This document shows, in pieces, positions 57,101 to 60,000 of a stretch of DNA of 60,000 bases. A program made the position numbers and the translations under genes. This DNA comes from Owenia fusiformis. Its lineage: Eukaryota > Annelida > Polychaeta > Sabellida > Oweniidae. How positions within the stretch are numbered: position 1 is the stretch's first letter; each line of letters opens with the position of its first letter. Below the pieces are notes generated by a model that saw only the letters and a list, made by a program, of their open reading frames with translations, was not told the origin of the DNA and ran no database searches. The DNA is taken from positions 1,490,001 to 1,550,000 of the forward strand of contig CAIIXF020000001.1 in the NCBI GenBank assembly GCA_903813345.2. The letters are read 5' to 3'.

Positions 57101-58871
57101 CCAATACTTTTTTATTTTCTTTCAGTGTGTCAACTCGATAAATATGAATCCAAATAAATGGATGTTGGTCAACTTCGATGTGTCCGCTATGTGGTAAGAT
57201 ATTGTTAGTCAAACTGATCTTCTATACTGCTTAATCTCAACTTACATAGTGGGCAACACTAAAGCTAAGTTCACACCAACGGCGCTTTGATGGCGCTTTA
57301 ATGCTACGTGCAAGGCCGCTTTGCAGGCCGCATTAAAGTACCATCAAAGCGCCGTTGGTGTGAACTTAGCTTTAGTGTTGCCCAAGCGCAGTACTGCCTT
57401 TTGCTATAGAATAATTATTCACTCACGACGTCACGATCTTAAAAGTGATTTAATGTTTCGTCTGACTGACCTTTGTGTAAAAGTTTTGATTTTGAATGAA
57501 ATGAGGGCGACTTTGATATAATATTTAACATTTTTGTGCCGTCCTACTGTATAGGGTAAAAGACCGACATGTCCTGACATCAGCGCTTACAGTTGATCCT
57601 CTCTACCTCCAACATCACCATTCAGACCAGGCCATAGACTTCAGGGTGGGTAGCCAAGTCTCGTAGCTACGTAGTCTATCAGACCGGGCCATATTTAAAG
57701 GCCCCGTGCTAAATCTGAAAATATTGTTTAACTATCCATATCGTATTTTTCATGACATAAAAATTGTTTGAGACATTTCGAACTCTTTTACGAAGAAGTA
57801 TTGGAAAAATTGAGGTTCCTATTCCGATTCTTTTTTATGTTTCTAATCTTTGATATTTATTTTTTGCAGCATTGGGGTATACCTTTAAGTAGACGATTTC
57901 GGTCTCTGAAATTGTGGTTCGTGATACGATCTTACGGTATTGAGGGTCTTCAGAAGTACATTAGGGAGGTATATAGTATATTGATACTAATATAGTCCGC
58001 ACAACATCATCCGCCACACTAGATAGCCTAATAAAAGTGCATTTTCAGTTTTGACCAATAAGAACGCGGAATACTAAATCCATGCTTGGTCTCGGACAAT
58101 GTATGGTCTTAATTTTCGACACATTATTGGTATATTTTTGAATCCTTTGAATATCATAAAGTTCAGATATATCATGTTTTGATTTACAGCATGTTCGTTT
58201 GGCAAAAAGGTTTGAAGCCCTTGTAAGAAATGACAGCCGATTTGAAGTATTAGGAGCGGTTACAATGGGACTGGTTTGCTTTAGATTGAAGGTAAATTAT
58301 TAGAATGCATAAAGTCAGATTCTGTAAGATCGAATAATAATGTCTTAAAGCATGATTAAAATACCTGAACCATAAATATTTCCAGGGGAGAAACCACCTG
58401 AGTCAACGTTTGTTACGTGCAATCAATGATTCGGGCAAGATCCACATGGTCCCTGCAATGATGAATGACAATTACATCATTCGGTTTGCTGTGTGTGCCC
58501 AGAACGCCAATGAAGATGACATCACATACGCTTGGGAAGTCATTACAACCACAACTGAAGACGTCATCGCCTCTGTGGACATTGACAGTAACAAAGAACA
58601 AGAGGAGCTCTGTGAAATCGAGGATCTCCAGGTCGAGGAAGATGATGACGTGTTTTTCTACAAGAAAGATATCAGCTTCGAGACAGACCGGAACGCAATT
58701 AGCTCCGCGAAGCTGAAACGCAATCTTTTCATGAAGATGGTGTCCGATCCAAAATGTTACAATCCCAAAGTGTGGCATTCTTTGTGCCAAAACAAAAACA
58801 GACGCTTCCCTTCAAACAATAGCAACGCTGCCACTAACCAGCCTCCCTTATTTGAAGCAACACCGGAATAA
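54199..58871 (+). CDS. Hdc: Histidine decarboxylase-like group II PLP decarboxylase, 572 aa
   Basis: Ten plus-strand exons: 54199..54399, 54645..54758, 55852..56103, 56282..56392, 56726..56920, 57126..57193, 57555..57645, 57870..57968, 58190..58291, 58386..58871. All are GT-AG, phases match, 1,719 nt in total. Begins [34 protein letters not shown] and [20 protein letters not shown] are family signatures. Key residues: H191 (AHSSVEKAG, stacks on PLP), D270 (DAAYAG, pyridine N), K302 (NPNKWM, Schiff base), Y331 (DPLYL, catalytic loop, decarboxylase rather than aldehyde synthase). S351 in IPLSRRFRS is the position that is Ser in HDC and Gly in DOPA decarboxylase, favouring histidine. By family it converts L-histidine to histamine plus CO2 as a cytosolic homodimer. 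A roughly 100-residue acidic and basic C-terminal tail follows the core, as in HDC. An aromatic amino acid decarboxylase remains possible. Confidence 0.9.
54793..54870 (+). repeat. Two copies of a 39-bp tandem repeat in Hdc intron 2
   Basis: The unit beginning AACATTTTTGC and ending GTACTTAACCGCAT occurs twice, 39 bp apart, with two mismatches. Confidence 0.9.
56726..57193 (+). CDS. Hdc: Hdc exons 5-6: PLP-binding core
   Basis: Exon 5 (56726..56920) encodes [20 protein letters not shown] and [16 protein letters not shown]; exon 6 (57126..57193) encodes [16 protein letters not shown], ending in a split Trp codon (TG|G). Together they hold the PLP-contacting Asp and the Schiff-base Lys. The intervening sequence 56921-57125 is an intron. 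Confidence 0.9.
57251..57383. mobile_element. 133-bp near-perfect hairpin MITE in Hdc intron 6
   Basis: The arm GGGCAACACTAAAGCTAAGT...CGGCGCTTTGATGG is mirrored by CCATCAAAGCGCCG...GCTTTAGTGTTGCCC over about 50 bp, around a GC-rich loop. It is markedly more GC-rich than its surroundings and its arms hardly differ, suggesting recent insertion. Confidence 0.85.
58386..58871 (+). CDS. Hdc: Hdc last exon: C-terminal domain and tail
   Basis: Acceptor TTCCAG, phase 0, 161 codons plus [23 protein letters not shown] and [20 protein letters not shown] are the C-terminal small domain of the decarboxylase fold; about 100 residues of acidic then Lys/Asn-rich sequence follow. Mammalian HDC has a processed C-terminal extension; whether this tail is processed is unknown. 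Confidence 0.88.
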   Translation, partial: GRNHLSQRLLRAINDSGKIHMVPAMMNDNYIIRFAVCAQNANEDDITYAWEVITTTTEDVIASVDIDSNKEQEELCEIEDLQVEEDDDVFFYKKDISFETDRNAISSAKLKRNLFMKMVSDPKCYNPKVWHSLCQNKNRRFPSNNSNAATNQPPLFEATPE

Positions 58872-60000
58872 TATTAGAAAATAGGTTTGAAAGCAGTTCT
58901 ACAACACATGTTGTAGACGGTGTAACTTTAAACACAATCGAGCAGTCATGTTAAAATGAATTAGTCATTTACAATATATACATAATATACTTTATCATGT
59001 ACGTGAACGTGGGGACTGTCAAACTGCTGTTGCGGACGAATCGGAAATCTGTAAAAACTGTCTGGCACATCGAAGCACATCGAATCTTGGTTTTAAAAAC
59101 CGTGGTTTATTCAGGGTAAACTAAAGCAAAAATAACATGACTATAGAAGTGGACTTTACTCCAAATACTTATTTGATGAAAACGTTGTAAATTGTACATT
59201 GACCTTCCAAATACTTATTTGATGAAAACGTTGTAAATTGTACGACATTGACCTAAAGTGCACGTGTACATGTCTGTATGGCCTAAAAATAGTGCTTAAA
59301 TCAAAGGTGAAGGCGACTAGTTTGATAAATCAAAGATACTCTATAATATAGTATTTATTAAGCTAATAAATAATATAATGACATATTTAACAGCGGTGAT
59401 GCCTTTCTAGAGTTATACAAAACAAACCGGTGTCCCAAATCTGAATCATCCTTTAGCATTTTGATACAGATTCAAGAATTAGAAGGAACAGATAGACCTG
59501 AAAACAATCAGAATTTTTAAAAATCATGTCAATGTCCCTACAGACCTACATGTAATTTTATTTTTTGAAGAAGGATAGAGGTATCTGATCAAATATAACG
59601 AAAAGAAGATTAGAAAGCTCCAAATACATATACACCATAATTAAAAGTGGGATGACCCACTTTGTTTCGTTACAGATAGCCTTAATTATGTTAGCGCTCA
59701 AATGTTCCTGACTTAAAAAATCATAACTGTTGCACAAAGAATCATGAGAGCTGAATTATTGTAAAATTGTGACAAAATACCAAGTAAAAGTCATACCTTT
59801 GACCATTGCAACTCATGCAGTTCATTGATTTCAGCCTAATGTTCACCAAAATTTGATACCTTCGAAAATAGACTATCAAGGCTATACTACCTTCAAGTAA
59901 CTTTTAGATTATTTCTTCTTTACTTTATTTATGTAATAAAAATGACAAAACTAGATCATTTTGAGAAATTGTTTTCCTAGGGTTTCCTATTAAGTTATTA
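58872..60000. other. Hdc: Hdc 3' UTR and downstream sequence
   Basis: The Hdc 3' UTR starts here; AATAAA occurs at about 59367, which could be the poly(A) signal. Beyond it I see no gene up to the window edge. Confidence 0.35.
59161..59243 (+). repeat. Two copies of a 46-bp tandem duplication downstream of Hdc
   Basis: CCAAATACTTATTTGATGAA...GTAAATTGTAC occurs at 59161 and again at 59207. Confidence 0.9.

Noticed and set aside
58413-58790. Minus-strand 125-codon and plus-strand 83-codon frames in the last Hdc exon
   Set aside because: Overlap a conserved decarboxylase coding exon in the wrong frame or strand.
1-60000. tRNA, rRNA or other structured RNA genes
   Set aside because: No cloverleaf with TTCGANTC-type B box or rRNA-like tract was recognised by eye; a covariance-model scan was not possible.

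Overview
This is a gene-sparse, AT-rich nuclear window from an animal, most likely a marine invertebrate bilaterian. The evidence is many GT-AG introns in single-copy metazoan genes, dense small DNA transposons with mariner-type 'CAGGGTGTCC' ends, and poly-C and simple repeats. I cannot fix the phylum from sequence alone. All exon chains below were built by eye from reading frame, splice phase and family similarity. They are not transcript-supported.

Layout. (1) 1-2091, minus strand: the 5' part of a secreted protein gene (signal peptide, PAN/apple-like exon, EGF-like exon), running off the left edge. (2) 2.1-9.6 kb: no gene seen; repeats and transposon relics. (3) 9628-28345, minus strand: a Polyhomeotic (PHC) gene of the PRC1 Polycomb complex, with a Q/P-rich N-terminus, a long S/T/K-rich exon, an HD1 segment, an FCS zinc finger and a C-terminal SAM domain. 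Every intron phase joins correctly. (4) Inside that gene, 19.36-26.46 kb, a tandem array of exactly 109-bp units. Each unit is a 69-nt in-frame exon plus a 40-nt GT...AG mini-intron. There are 65 exon copies with no length change. (5) 28.4-37.8 kb: no firm gene; several DNA elements with terminal inverted repeats, two of them with clear target-site duplications. (6) 37.8-39.3 kb, minus: a tentative small membrane-protein gene with a 26-nt micro-exon. (7) 43715-51320, minus: a complete eight-exon gene for an 853-aa cyclic-nucleotide-binding-domain protein (CNBD2-like). (8) 54199-58871, plus: a complete ten-exon group II PLP decarboxylase of 572 aa, best read as histidine decarboxylase.

The genes do not form one pathway: a chromatin repressor, a probable cAMP-binding protein and a histamine-synthesis enzyme sit side by side, as is usual in animal genomes. 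The CNBD and decarboxylase genes are divergent, about 2.9 kb apart.

The outstanding feature is the exon/mini-intron array in Polyhomeotic. If spliced as the sequence suggests, it would add up to 1,472 residues of a Ser-Pro-rich 23-residue repeat to a protein of about 1,173 residues. The copy-to-copy exon changes I noticed are mostly synonymous, all copies keep GTAAGT and a CAG acceptor, and an 8-bp identity at the array edges suggests how the array and its new 3' splice sites arose. The competing reading, that the array is an intronic minisatellite skipped as one large intron, cannot be excluded without RNA data.
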